Positions 12,034 through 23,900 of a stretch of 64,000 nt of DNA are shown in pieces. Each line of letters begins with the position of its first letter. The first letter of the stretch is position 1. Where the stretch lies: the NCBI GenBank assembly GCA_003254885.1, contig QANT01002310.1:1-64000 (forward strand). The letters run 5' to 3'. The translations under genes were made by a program, and so were the position numbers. Source of the DNA: Purshia tridentata (lineage: Eukaryota > Streptophyta > Magnoliopsida > Rosales > Rosaceae). Under the pieces are notes generated by a model. That model ran no database searches, was not told the origin of the DNA, and saw only the letters and a program-made list of their open reading frames with translations.

Positions 12034-12284
12034 GACACCACTGGGCGAAGCGAATGGGCCACGATTCATTCAGGCCCAGGAAAGTCCCCGGGCCCTTTTC
12101 TGCAGAGATGCAGGCCTGGAAACAGGTAACCTCTGTGAGCTTGGAGTTCAATCGCTTAATGCGATGGGCTGAGACACGTGTGGAGCCTAACGAACTCCAA
12201 GCCCGGAGCAACTTGGCCGATTCTACAGTTATTCGCTTGGTCTTTGGACTAACTGAACGGGGCTTACGTTTCAGCGGTGTCTAT
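12034..12284 (+). ncRNA. RMRP: RNase MRP RNA
   Basis: This is the RNA subunit of RNase MRP, a nucleolar endoribonuclease that processes pre-rRNA. Conserved region I is present: GGAAAGTCCCCGGGCCC at 12079-12095, almost identical to the matching part of human RMRP, and followed as in human by a CAGAGA segment. Near the 3' end CGGGGCTTA (12258-12266) matches the human CR-V side and can pair with CR-I as helix P4. The ends close as helix P1: GACACCACTG (12034-12043) with CAGCGGTGTC (12272-12281), one mismatch. Length is about 250 nt, usual for this RNA. The USE/TATA promoter upstream and T-run downstream fit Pol III. Short open frames across it are chance. RNase P RNA is the only real alternative, but AAAGTCCCC favours MRP. 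Confidence 0.88.
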
Positions 12285-12289
12285 TTTTT
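12284..12289 (+). terminator. Pol III T6 terminator
   Basis: Six T residues follow two bases after the 3' strand of helix P1 of the MRP RNA, the normal Pol III stop signal. Confidence 0.8.
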
Positions 12290-12424
12290 GTCACCCTCCA
12301 ATCTTTTTTATTTAAAAAATAATTTGTAAATCTCACATTTTGCCACGTGCCATGCACATAGATGGTTGCTCCTTAGTTTATCAGAACTTGAGCGAGAGAG
12401 GGAAAGAGAGCGGGGCCATCTGTC

Positions 12425-15400
12425 ATGGCAGTAGCAATGAGCTACTGCAAGCCCTCCCCATTTCTGGGCAAATTCCCAACTCATTTTCATTTGGTAAGCC
12501 ACCATCTTTCTCTCTCCCACTTTTGATTTTTTTTATTCATTCATAATCTGATTGGATTGATAATGTGTGATGAAAATTTGGTTTAATTTACTGCTTACAC
12601 TTCCCAAAGTTTAAATTTTGGCTTCTGGGTATTTGTTATTTGCTTCTGTCTTTTCACTTTGTTGTTAAAGTATTCATTTTGGTTCATTGAGCTATGCCAT
12701 AATGGCACCCAATTGTTGAAATTTGAATTGTAGGGAAAATTACAATCTGGACAAGTTGTTCAGGTGCCTAGAATTAGTGCACTGTTTTGGGGAGCAAAGA
12801 AGTCTGCGGAGCCAAAAGAAATAGAAATAAATCTTTCACTCGGGGATTTCACTTTGACAGGTTCAGGCCCAGAGGTGTCTGTGCTGTATTCTCTCTTCAT
12901 TCTTGATGGTTATTTTAACTTTTAACTGTGCAATTATATTATGTTCTATTGGTTATGTTTCCAGGGAATCTCAGAAAATCAGGTGAAACCTCAAAAGATA
13001 TCAGTTTCAGTTGCTTCGTCAATCTCTGATGTCTCACCCACTGAGTGGGATGCTTGCTCTCTGGATGCTACAAGCCCTCAAAAATTTAACCCATTTCTTA
13101 CTCATGCTTTTCTTTCAAGTTTGGAGGAGTCAGCTTGTGTAGTGAAGGTTAGAAATCATTGCTAAACTGTTCATATAATTATATTATAAAGTCAGACCAT
13201 TTTTTTTCTTCTGTTCTATTAAAGTATAAGTTTCTGGATTTGGATAAAATTGATGGTTTTCACACAGCGGTCACAAAATTCCCCCTTGTACTTCAATAGA
13301 GGAATCACCATCAAGAATATATATAAAAGGGCATTTTAAATTAGTGTCATCTCGTTACGTCCTGCATTTCTCTAATGTGTGCATATGGCATTTCTTAGGA
13401 GTGGTTCACACATCCTCCATAATTAGTTTCCTCTCATTAGCCCGGAATAATACTACGTGATCATTTTTTTCCTTACAAAGTTCTCTGTTTGATTGTATAG
13501 AATCAAAAAAATTGCAATTCCCAGTCCTTCAGATGTCATAAATAGTATCTGTCAGTTTTAGTCATGTGATTGTTGCATATGAGCCTGGACTTCCAACATT
13601 GTTTTGTTTATGCATTTTAATCATTTTCAGGAAACAGGATGGATTCCACGCCATATCATTGCTAAGGATGAAAGTGAAAATGTTTTAGGTGTTGTTCCAC
13701 TCTATCTGAAAAGGTTTAGCCTTTGCTATGCTCTTCACATGCAAGCTCCTTTTGTTATTTCTTCTAAAATTTTGTGTAAAAGCTTTGACTTAACTGCTGC
13801 ATTTATCTGCTTCTGTCTGATTGCTTTGATTTGGTGTGCAGTCATTCCTACGGTGAATTTGTTTTTGATCATTCTTGGGCTGATGCATATTATAGTTTTG
13901 GGTCAAGATATTATCCAAAGTTACAGTGTTGTGTACCTTTTACTCCAGTAACTGGCCCAAGGATTTTAATTCGTAGTACTGCATTCAAAGATCAAGTTTT
14001 TGACATTATAGTCTCTGCTCTAAAGGATCTGACAGCAAAGGTATGCAATTAATCAATTCTTGTTGTAAGCATTTACTATACTCTTTGATTTTCCCATGCT
14101 TAATGTGCTAATATTGGTGTAGAAAATTGACTTTTTATGAATTTATTCTGCCTTGTGTGCAAATAGTTGATATAGTCAAGTTTTTTCTCCCACAAGTGAG
14201 AAACATGTAAGACAGGCATATCACATGAATGAGGTTGTATTTTGAACAAGTTCCTCTAGTTTTGATGTTGTAATATAGATCATAAGCTCTTTTTTTTTTT
14301 TTTTTTTTTCTTTCAGTAATAAATATTGTGTTTTCTGTCCTTCTGTGAATTAATGTTCACTGATGGTTTGCACCTAATTTTTTTTTAGTAGGAAACAAGG
14401 GTTACAAGAATCTACACATGCTTGTACTGTTAGACATTAGGACTAGGAGTTGTGTGTTTGATTTGGCATTTAATATTTTCATATAAAATGTTGAATTGAG
14501 TATTCATGTATAAATGCATATAAAAGAAATGACTAGTTATAAGCTTTCTAAGAATTTTCTTTTCTTAGGCCTTTTCCTTGTAATGCTTTCATCTTAGGGT
14601 ATGAAACTGGTGCTAAGTGAGATTCATAGTCAGACTTGAATCTATAATCTGAAGGTGTCAATATTAAAGTGGCATAAAATCACTGATTAGTTTCTTGAAG
14701 GGGAGATAATTTGATATCTAGTGGACTCAATTCTTAGACTGCATTATGCAATTGCACTTTTGATCATTTTATTGAATTACAATTTTCCAAGTAGTTACAG
14801 GAAAGAATTTTACCTTCTCTTTTAGAGTGATATATAAGTATTATTTCTGATTGACATCTAAGTATTATATAAAGAACATTAATTTAATTAGCTACAGGGC
14901 TATTGTTATTTCATGGGTTTTTTTTTTTGTTTCTTACTGGAAAAGTAACTACTGTTATTATGATTTGATATGTAGATCAAATAAAGATAACTTCTGAAGT
15001 ATTTTGATATCTTATTTTTCATGTCACTTGAGACTTGATTGCTAATGTTATTTTCTTACTTTTTTCTTTGTAAGACTTGTTCTCATTTATAAATTGAAAT
15101 TGCTTACTGTGACTTTATGTATTTTGACAGTCCCAGCTCTCATCACTGCACATTACCTTTCCATCTGAAAGTGAGTGGCACAAACTGAGTCAAAAAGGTT
15201 TTCTGAAGAGAATTGGAATGCAGTACCATTGGAAAAATCGTAACTATAAAAAGTGAGTAGCGCATAACCTATCTATTATTCATTGGAACATGTTCACTAG
15301 CATCAATTCCAATGCAGAGTTTTTGTCACATCCCTTGAAGATTTATGTGATAGGCATTTTCTTATGTAGATGCAATAGTTTTGTCATTCTGATGTCGATT

Positions 15401-18355
15401 AGCTCCATCTTAAGACACATACTGAGATTTCCCTGTAGCAGTTACTCATTGGTATCCCAAATATAACGAGTTTTCATTATGCCTTGTCTCATCATGGATG
15501 CCATATTTGAATTTGTTAGTGCAAAGTAGTGGTTTATATGATTGATTGATAATTTAACCTTTTTGTTTTTTCCTGCTGTCATCCCCCCTCCCCCTCCCGT
15601 AGAAAATGAACGATTGATTTACAATTGAATTTCTCATCATAGAAAATGCCTTATTTTATTTGTGATGCAGTTTTGATGAGTTCTTGATGGACATGAAGCA
15701 AAGTAAAAGGAAAAATATTCGTCAAGAGCGCAAAAAGGTTGGTCCTCTTAAGAATTTTACATTTTTCATTTGATATTTAACTTCTTTAGAAAGAAAAAAA
15801 AAGAGGAACTAAAAGATCTTATGAATTTTACTAGAAAATGGCTTCTGTTAGATTCTTTCATGGTGATCTAAAAGAAATTGTTTTGCATTAGTCATTACTT
15901 CTTGAGTTTATTAACAATCTCTAAATTTTGCTAACAATCATCTAAATAGTGTTGAATGTGGCGCCGCTTGGAGCCAAGAAAATTGTGCATGAAGAAATGT
16001 TTGAAAACTTACATAATCAATTAAGATAATACTAAATATTTGTGGAACACTGCTAAAAAATTTAAGGATACTAACAAGATGAAAAGATGCCAGTAATTAA
16101 ATGAACAAACAAAAAGTAAAAGCCATGAACGAAAGAAGAGAAGAAACACCAGTCCACTCATGGGAGCAAGACCACAAATGGGGTCCACTTAAAATCTTCT
16201 TTCAATCCGATAAATCCAGACCCTCTTGTATGTTTGTTTTAACACAAACTGTGGAAAATTAGTCTACATTTACAGTAGTTTCTAGAAGAACTTTTTCCTT
16301 GATGAAAAGTTTATGACCTATGAGTAATGCCTTTTACGTGTAGAACACCTGTTTCTCCTTATTTGATTAATGTGGTGCAATGTAATGATCAATCGTGAGT
16401 ATTTCCAATAATTTGCCTCTTGCTTCTTTTGTGATTATTTTCTTCTGGTGGATTTTTTTTATGTTCCATCACATATTAGTTGATTTTGTATGCGATCCAT
16501 AAATTCATTGATCTACATTGCAAATTTGAGAGTAATAATCTCTCTCTCTGCAATGACTTTATCTGGAGTTCATCCTCTAAAGTGGAAATTATAATGATGT
16601 TCCCATGGTTTACGTTTTACTAGATTATGATATGCATATACTGAGTGCTAATGAAATCAGTTGGGTTATTTGTGTTGGCAGCATGAGATACCAGTAATCT
16701 AATTGAAATCTCAATGTGCAGATTTCGCAGCAGAATTTGACTATGAAACGGTTGCGGGGTGATGAAATAAAGGTCTTTGTTATAATATTTGCTACCTATG
16801 ACTACCAAAGTTGTTTTTTCATTTATATGTAATCATATGCTTTGTTCAGTAGATTTTTACTTTGTTTTACATGCTAAGTATCCTCACTAACATTGCCCCG
16901 ACACTCACCCAAAAAATAATCATCACTAACATCTTTAGCTTGTCTCATGATCTTTATAAAATGTAAGCATATGTTTCTGATATGGATAAATCCATCAGGG
17001 ATTCATGTTCTCTGGGAACTGTCATTACTTTTCAAAAAAGATGTCTCAATTCTTGATTGTGAAAACAAATATGCTGCCAAAGGGATCCATCAAAGGATTT
17101 CTTTTGGTTAAAAGATTCAATGTTACTGATACAGGCTCCCATTCTTGGTTGATTCCACTGATTCTAGCATGCATTGATATTTGTTGTATGTCAATACCAT
17201 GATATGCTTCATAGACAATAAAATTTTTATGGTCTTTCATTAAGAAATTCTAGTTGGTGAATTGTTATGGGCAGTATCGTCTTGGGATTCACTACACTTT
17301 ATGGTACAGAAAATAGTTAAAACAATAGGTCTTATCTCTTCTTTAATGATGTTCTGTTGGCAGGCTAGACACTGGGATTCCTTCTATAATTTCTACCGGA
17401 ACACTACTGATAACAAGTTTGTTCCTTACAGATCTCTTTCTTTGACCATTTAATGATGTTTCACATTCCAAGATAACTGCCACAAATGTGCATTTTTCTG
17501 TATACTTGTTAAAGTATGAGTTTCTTGAATCTTTTTTTGGGTCATGAAGTTGTTTGAAATTCACATCTTATCGACAGATGGGGTACTCCATACCTGACTA
17601 GGGATTTCTTTCACAAGATGGGGTCAAAGATGGGGGATCAGGTAATACTTGTTGTTGCTGAAGAGGGGCATGAGCTTGTTGCTGGAGCTCTTAATCTTAT
17701 AGGAGGTGATACATTATATGGACGCCTATGGGGATGTCATCCACGAACTTACTTTCCAAGTTTGCATTTTGAAGCATGCTATTACCAGGTCTAGTTTTTA
17801 TGTCATTTTATTAGCACAGCTTTACACAAGATAATTTAGACTTGCAACTCTACTACCAACAAGCACAGTATATAAAGATAAAAATCAACACTGTGATATG
17901 AGATATATCAAATAAAATTTGTATTATGGTTAATGACATCACAGGCAATAGAAGCTGCAATTGAACTTAATCTAAACACAGTAGAGGCAGGAGCTCAGGG
18001 CGAGCATAAGATTCAGAGAGGTTATCTGCCTGTAACAACTTATAGCTGCCATTACCTGATGGATGAAGGTTTCAGGAAAGCCATAGAGGACTTTCTAGTG
18101 CGTGAATCAACTCAGGTGATTGCTTTTATGTTCCCGTATTTAGGTGAAGTCCATCTAAGAGGAATTACTCTTACCCCAATTTATTTGTACTCTGAGAATT
18201 TTCAAGTAATTTACACCCTTTAAGTCATTTTAATTCTCTCATTGCTTCAGTAATGCCAGTTTTCACTAAGGTGACCAAGTACTTGTTACATGCAGGTTGA
18301 GCTTGTTATGAAACTACTACATGATTCTGGTCCCTTTAAGGAAGGTGTACAATAA
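12425..18355 (+). CDS. Plastid-type FemAB/GNAT-fold protein (DUF482, 'peptidogalycan biosynthesis' family)
   Basis: Exons: 12425-12493, 12734-12874, 12965-13147, 13631-13713, 13842-14040, 15131-15252, 15671-15737, 16722-16772, 17364-17416, 17578-17788, 17945-18115, 18296-18355; 469 aa. It resembles Arabidopsis At2g23390 and bacterial DUF482 proteins. Family hallmarks are SHSYGEFVFDHSWADAYY, YYPKLQCCVPFTPVTGPR, KRKNIRQERKK, and the late LYGRLWGC...FEACYYQAIE block, where this family carries its acyl-CoA/aminoacyl-transferase-like fold. The first ~70 residues are Ser/Lys/Pro-rich and poor in acidic residues, like a plastid transit peptide. The reaction and substrate are not established for the plant family. 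The start ATG is at 12425; a second in-frame ATG four codons later is an alternative. It lies only about 140 bp downstream of the MRP RNA, so its promoter must overlap that gene. Confidence 0.87.
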
Positions 18356-20713
18356 AAGATTGAAATGATGCCCTTACGAGAAGCAGTTTGGTTTTCTGTA
18401 AATTGTGGATGCCATTATCTTCTTTTTTGTAATTAAAATGATGAAATTTCACTTGAGATTGTGTACATAATTACAGTGAAAGTGTAAACTTCCATAGCAG
18501 AAAATTTCATGTATAATTCCCATAAATCAAAGCATTCATGGATTCTCTCTAGGAAATATGGCAATTTTTCAAGCAGGGGTATGTTAGTACTGTTTCTAAT
18601 TGACTGTACTCCAGCTCTGAGGGGTTTTTTGGTTACCAAAATAGAATGGATTGAGAATGAGGCTGGGACTTGGAAGGAATCCAACCAATTTTGGAATGAA
18701 ATCGAGTCTATTGTTTGGTTGGGGATTTGAATGGAATGGAATAGAATTGACATTGTTTGGTTGGAATTTGAATGGAATAGTTAATACATAGCCCATGCTT
18801 TAAGCTTTATGTTATGTGCCACATTGCCATGCACCTTTATACCGTGAGAACTGAGAAGTTCTAGGTCCAACATGGTATGTTTAAATAAGGGAAAATTTAT
18901 AAAGAAAAAAGACTTAAAACTTTGCCTCTTGTGTCAATTCAAGAAATGGATTATGAGTTGTACTAATATTTTCCCTCAACATTATTTTTGATGTTAATAT
19001 ACTACTTTCATCAACTCGATTTTAAGTTCCGTCCAAAAGTGATCACGTAAGATCAAACAAAGACTCTGCTACTTGCTCCACTTTTTGAAGTTACATTGAC
19101 TCACCCATTTTTGCATCAACAAGAGGCATTGTAGAAGCCATAGCTATTGCCCTCGAGGAGAAAAGGGGGTTCAGGTAGGTGTGATAAGAGCTACTGGCAG
19201 TGTAGTTGCCTTTGTCTTGACAAGAGTGGTGTAGAAAAGGTTGCTGAGCAAAGGCCTAAGTTTGAGTGGTGATGATGAGTAGCAAAATGGGGAAAAGGAA
19301 GAATCGTAGCTTTGAATTGGAATGAAATGCAATCAAGGAATGGAATAGTCCATGTTTGGACTTTGTACGACAACAACACGATGTGTGCAAATACAAAGTG
19401 CCCTTATTCTTGCAAGTATTGTTGTTTTGTTTTTCTATTGACTTGATTACTTCCTTTTTACGCCACTCTACTTGGTTATAAAATTTACCCCACTTACCAT
19501 TACTTATATTTTTATTTGTATTATAATTTGTATTTGGTCAAAATAACACAAAGTAGCTGGTACAAACAAAATAAATTTATTCTTTAGTATTATATTGCAG
19601 CTGCTGCAGCATCATGTGGTAAATTGTTGCATGCATCTCCAATTTCTTAGAGCATCCACAGTGATTGTTTAATAGTTCAATTTTGTAAACTGTTTTGATA
19701 TCTATTGAACTGCACTACAGTTTTACTTGCAGTAGTGCATTTCAAAAAGAAGATAAGGAATTTCATTTGAAAACAAGAAAATATAATGCAATTTATGTGT
19801 CAACAAGAAAGAAGCTATAGAGATATATACTTTTTCATATGATGAATCAGCTTATTGAAATAAATTTCACTTTAGAGTTCATTATTTTGATCTGGCACTG
19901 CACGCCTCTAAGGTAAAATGTTCAATCCCCTCTAGTGTAACCAAAATTTTGTATGTACATTTTCACTATATATATCTCCTCCAGAAGAAAAATTTCTTGT
20001 ATGCAACCATTGTATACAACTCCTCACACACAATATCAACTCATTAGGTGCCAGTCACGTGGCCAATTTTGTAAGAGGAAAGTTATATATAATGATTGCA
20101 TGCACTAATTTCTTCAGAAGAGGCATCCATTAAAGAAAAAAAATAAAATAATACATTAAAATATATGAGTTAAAAAGAATCATGGCATCTTCTACTTGTC
20201 TGTGAAGACCAAATGAGTGCAACAGGGATGTGGATCCAGTTACTTGTTAATTTGACAATGTTTTGGAGGAACTCAAATTCTAGAAGACAGCCAGCTGCAA
20301 AAGTCATGACAAAAAGTGCAGTCAGCTCCTCTATGTTTACTTACCAAATAGAAACAGAAGAGCTATATATGTATATCATATCCTGCAGAGTACAGAATCC
20401 TTCTTAATTCACTAACTTAAGGCTACCATTACATCTCTCACATAAATCACATGAACTTCCAGAATGAACTTTGACAAAAAATAACCCACAGTCTTCAAAA
20501 CACTGAGCCACCCTGAAGATGGTGAGTACCTACCTGGTCTGAACTATGAAGCAGTACTGCCTAGATTTTTTAAATTGCAAAATGCCTCAATCACACTTGG
20601 GACTTAGTTTTAAGGAAATTTTCAGAACTACTAAAGAATTTGATGCACTTAAATGAATAATAATATACTAAGAATTAATTGAAATGACACATTACTTACC
20701 AGGGTTGCTTCTT
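18356..20713. other. Intergenic region between convergent genes, repeat-rich
   Basis: It holds the 3' UTR of the DUF482 gene and, on the other strand, that of the CLC gene. Between 18600 and 18790 a TTTGGTTGG...GAATGGAATA phrase occurs twice (about 18713-18745 and 18753-18780), and similar GGAATGGAATAG text recurs near 19335. This looks like a decayed MITE, but no matching ends were found. No supported gene; open frames are short. Confidence 0.5.
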
Positions 20714-20869
20714 TTATTGGTGAGGATTGAACTGCGGGTAGAGTCCCAATATGTGCTCTGCCATAAAGTCATGCCGGGTCAAGATTCCAACAATTGGAGG
20801 CCTCTGCAAAATGTAATAAATTTAGTATAACTTGGTTGTGCTTTTAGAACTACTATTTGAGCATGGTGC

Positions 20870-20904
<35 letters not shown>

Positions 20905-23900
20905 TATTACGTACCCCTGGTGTCTTGGGAATCACCAGCAAGTGCCTTAGGCCAAGCTCCCGAAAGCAAATGGCAGCTTTAGCTAGGGACATGGTCTCAA
21001 CTACTGTGTATGGAGAGGTATTAGTAATGGGATGAAGATCAACATACATCTCCATCTCTTCCTCATTTATGTCCAAATCCTCCAGCATAAGCCCCTTGCC
21101 TGATCCCGCCTTTCCAAAATCATGCGCACAAAACCCACTCATAATAACCGACCCAGTCAAAAGCCTTTGTTTCGTAAAGTTCTTTCCTTTAAGCAACACG
21201 AGCAAATGAGATCTCAAAACCAGCCCACACAACTCCTCAGCATCTGAAAAAGGTGGCTCATCAATCACGGGGAACCCATTATGCCCTGTCATTTTGAGAG
21301 CATCTAGTATATTCCCCACTTTCTCAACCCCGGAAAATGAAACTAACAGACCAGAAACAACATCACTTGCAACCAAGCGTCTCATGTATGGTTCTGCATG
21401 CGCTTCCATATAAGGTAATCCCTTCATTTTCATAATTTGTTCATAAACACCCTTGTTGAAACAATCAGCCACAGTTTTTGAAACAAGGATTACTAGCATC
21501 ACCAGTGGGAGAATCAGTAGATCATTAGTAAGCTCAAGAAGTATGACACAGATAGAAACAGTCATTCTCATGGTCCCACCAAGGAAGGAGGCAGCTCCAA
21601 GGAGGGCAAAGAGACCCACATCAACATCAGAGAGAGAACCAAGGAGTCTTCCTACAAGCCGCCCATAGGAGGACCCAGCAAGTATAACAGGGATGAAGAG
21701 CCCAGATGGCACAGCAATGCCATAAGTGACAATGCCCAGGCAGTACACAGCAACAAAGAAAACAAAGAGAGTGGAGATATGGAATTCCCTATCAGAGCCA
21801 GAGCTTAAAAGGTTGCGGATAGCATCATCATTGGTATTGAAAAATATGGAGGCAAGGTCATTGTAGTGGTTAGGTGGACATTGGAAATTCTTGTACAATC
21901 CAGACCGACCTATGGTGGGGCATTGGTCCTCCAGGTGAGGGGGACAAGGATCACACTGTGAAAGCCATGGGAGACCATAAGAGCAACAAGAAGTCAAAAA
22001 GGAAATGGTAATGACGAGTTGAATTTTATATAAAGGACCTCTCCTGCAAATCATTCTCAATAATTAGAAACAGTATATACTACATCAATTTATTTTTTGA
22101 TGGGCAAAACAGTTCTATTGAGATTGAGAAAGAGTAAACACATACATCAAATTTTGGACATCTAAAGTTTCATCCTATTAAAGCATTTGAAAAAGTTTGA
22201 AAGCTAGTGCTCTGCCCAATGAATATCTGAATTTGGGAACATCTGTTCCTAAATATTACAAAATTCTGAAAGTAATCAAGATGGAGAAAAATGAAGCTTA
22301 TAAATTTTAAATAATAAGAAAATTCCAAAGTATATGTTTTAATCACCAGAATTGAGAACAGTTCAATGTCAAGCTTATCAAACTATTTGTGACAGTTGTT
22401 TTTTTTTCTATAGATTTTCCACTAAGGCTAGAACTTTGAATATGAGTGAGTAGATGAAATGCAAATTGTGGCTTGTACATGATGAAATTCTGTTATACGT
22501 GAGTTTGTGTGTGGTTATAAAAATTTAACCATCTTATAAAGAGTGTTTTCAGAGCATACTCATTTATGGTTCTATAAGTTTGAAGGACTTTGTCCACCAG
22601 GAAATTGTAATTTTTTTTTTTTTTCTCTAGATTTTCCACTAAGGCTAGAACTTTGAATATGAGTGAGTAGATGAAATGCAAATTGTGGCTTGTACTTGTA
22701 CATGATGAAATTCTGTTATACGTGAGTTTGTGCGTGGTTATAAAAATTTAACCATCTTATAAGGAGTGTTTTCAGAGCATACTCATTTATGGTTCTGTAA
22801 GTTTGAAGGACTTTGTCCACCAGGAAATTGTAAAGGCTTCCCAAAATGCCTCCAATAACTCCAAGGGATATGACTGCCAGTAGATCAGTGGTGCTATAAG
22901 TGACCTTTACTGAATTGACATCATACATGATAAGACCTCCTTCCCCAAATAGTCCACATTTACCACCCTTGCAAAATTCTATGAAGCCTCTTAACACAAC
23001 TGCTACAACAGCTGTTGTAAAAAATGTCCTCCAGAGAAGAGCACTCCTCCACCTGCAAATTTGTGATAAAAAAAGATGAAAATTACTCCAAAACAGTAGA
23101 AAAACAATATAGTTTCTACTAGGTATAAGAGGAGCAATGAATATACCACAATCTAATAAAATACTAAACTTTCTGCAATAAATTATTAATATTGCAAAAA
23201 GGAAAAAGAAAGCTGCCTTTTTATGCTAAAAAGAGTTATCCCAAGTTGCATGAGACATTAAATAACCTCAGTAAGTGTAAAGGATCTATAGACCATATCA
23301 AGGAAGTTTGGGGGCAGTTCCTATATTTATAGCTCCAATAAATTTGTCTTTTGACCATTAAGCACAGAAAAGAGAATCATGAGGCTGACAACTGTGACTT
23401 CCAAATTAGGAACCAATAGCTTGCAAGTTGCAACAGATGCCATTGTAAAGGAAAATAAAAGAAACTGTTATTCAATACCATGCGGCCATCACACAATATT
23501 CTTTCTGGGACTTCTATATTTATAATAAAGAAAGTCTAAAGACGGAGGAGAGCAAGTACACAGAAACTGCAAGGGCTCATTTATTCAAGTTTTTGATTGG
23601 TTTTACTGTCTTAAAAGTCTTAAGAAGAGGTCGCTTGGTGCTTGGTTTATCTCCCTTCACATTTTTTTATCCTTTTATCCTTAATAAACAGGGGTATTTA
23701 AAGAAGACAATACTATGGATGGTAAAAATAGGAGTTATTTTCAAACATTTTTAAAAGAAATCCAATAATTGTGACAAAGTTGGAAGTAGTGTGATAGAGG
23801 AAAATGCGGAGGTTACAAAAAGGAAATAGAAAAATGAAGAGAATTTAACACTCAAATTTGGAGATAAAAAAAGAGGGTGAGACCTGAGGGCTGTTGGCTT

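Noticed and set aside
11948-12329. Overlapping open frames on both strands (about 60-90 codons)
   Set aside because: They fall on the MRP RNA gene; no start context, no domain, and the RNA structure explains the composition.
18598-19355. A MITE bounded by GGTTACCAAAATAG and a distal GGAATGGAATAG copy
   Set aside because: The ends do not form convincing inverted repeats and no target duplication was found; left as repeat-like text.
22493-22681. A second CLC-like coding fragment as an independent gene or exon
   Set aside because: It is the duplicated 3' piece of exon 5 and its intron; upstream exon sequence and a good acceptor are missing.
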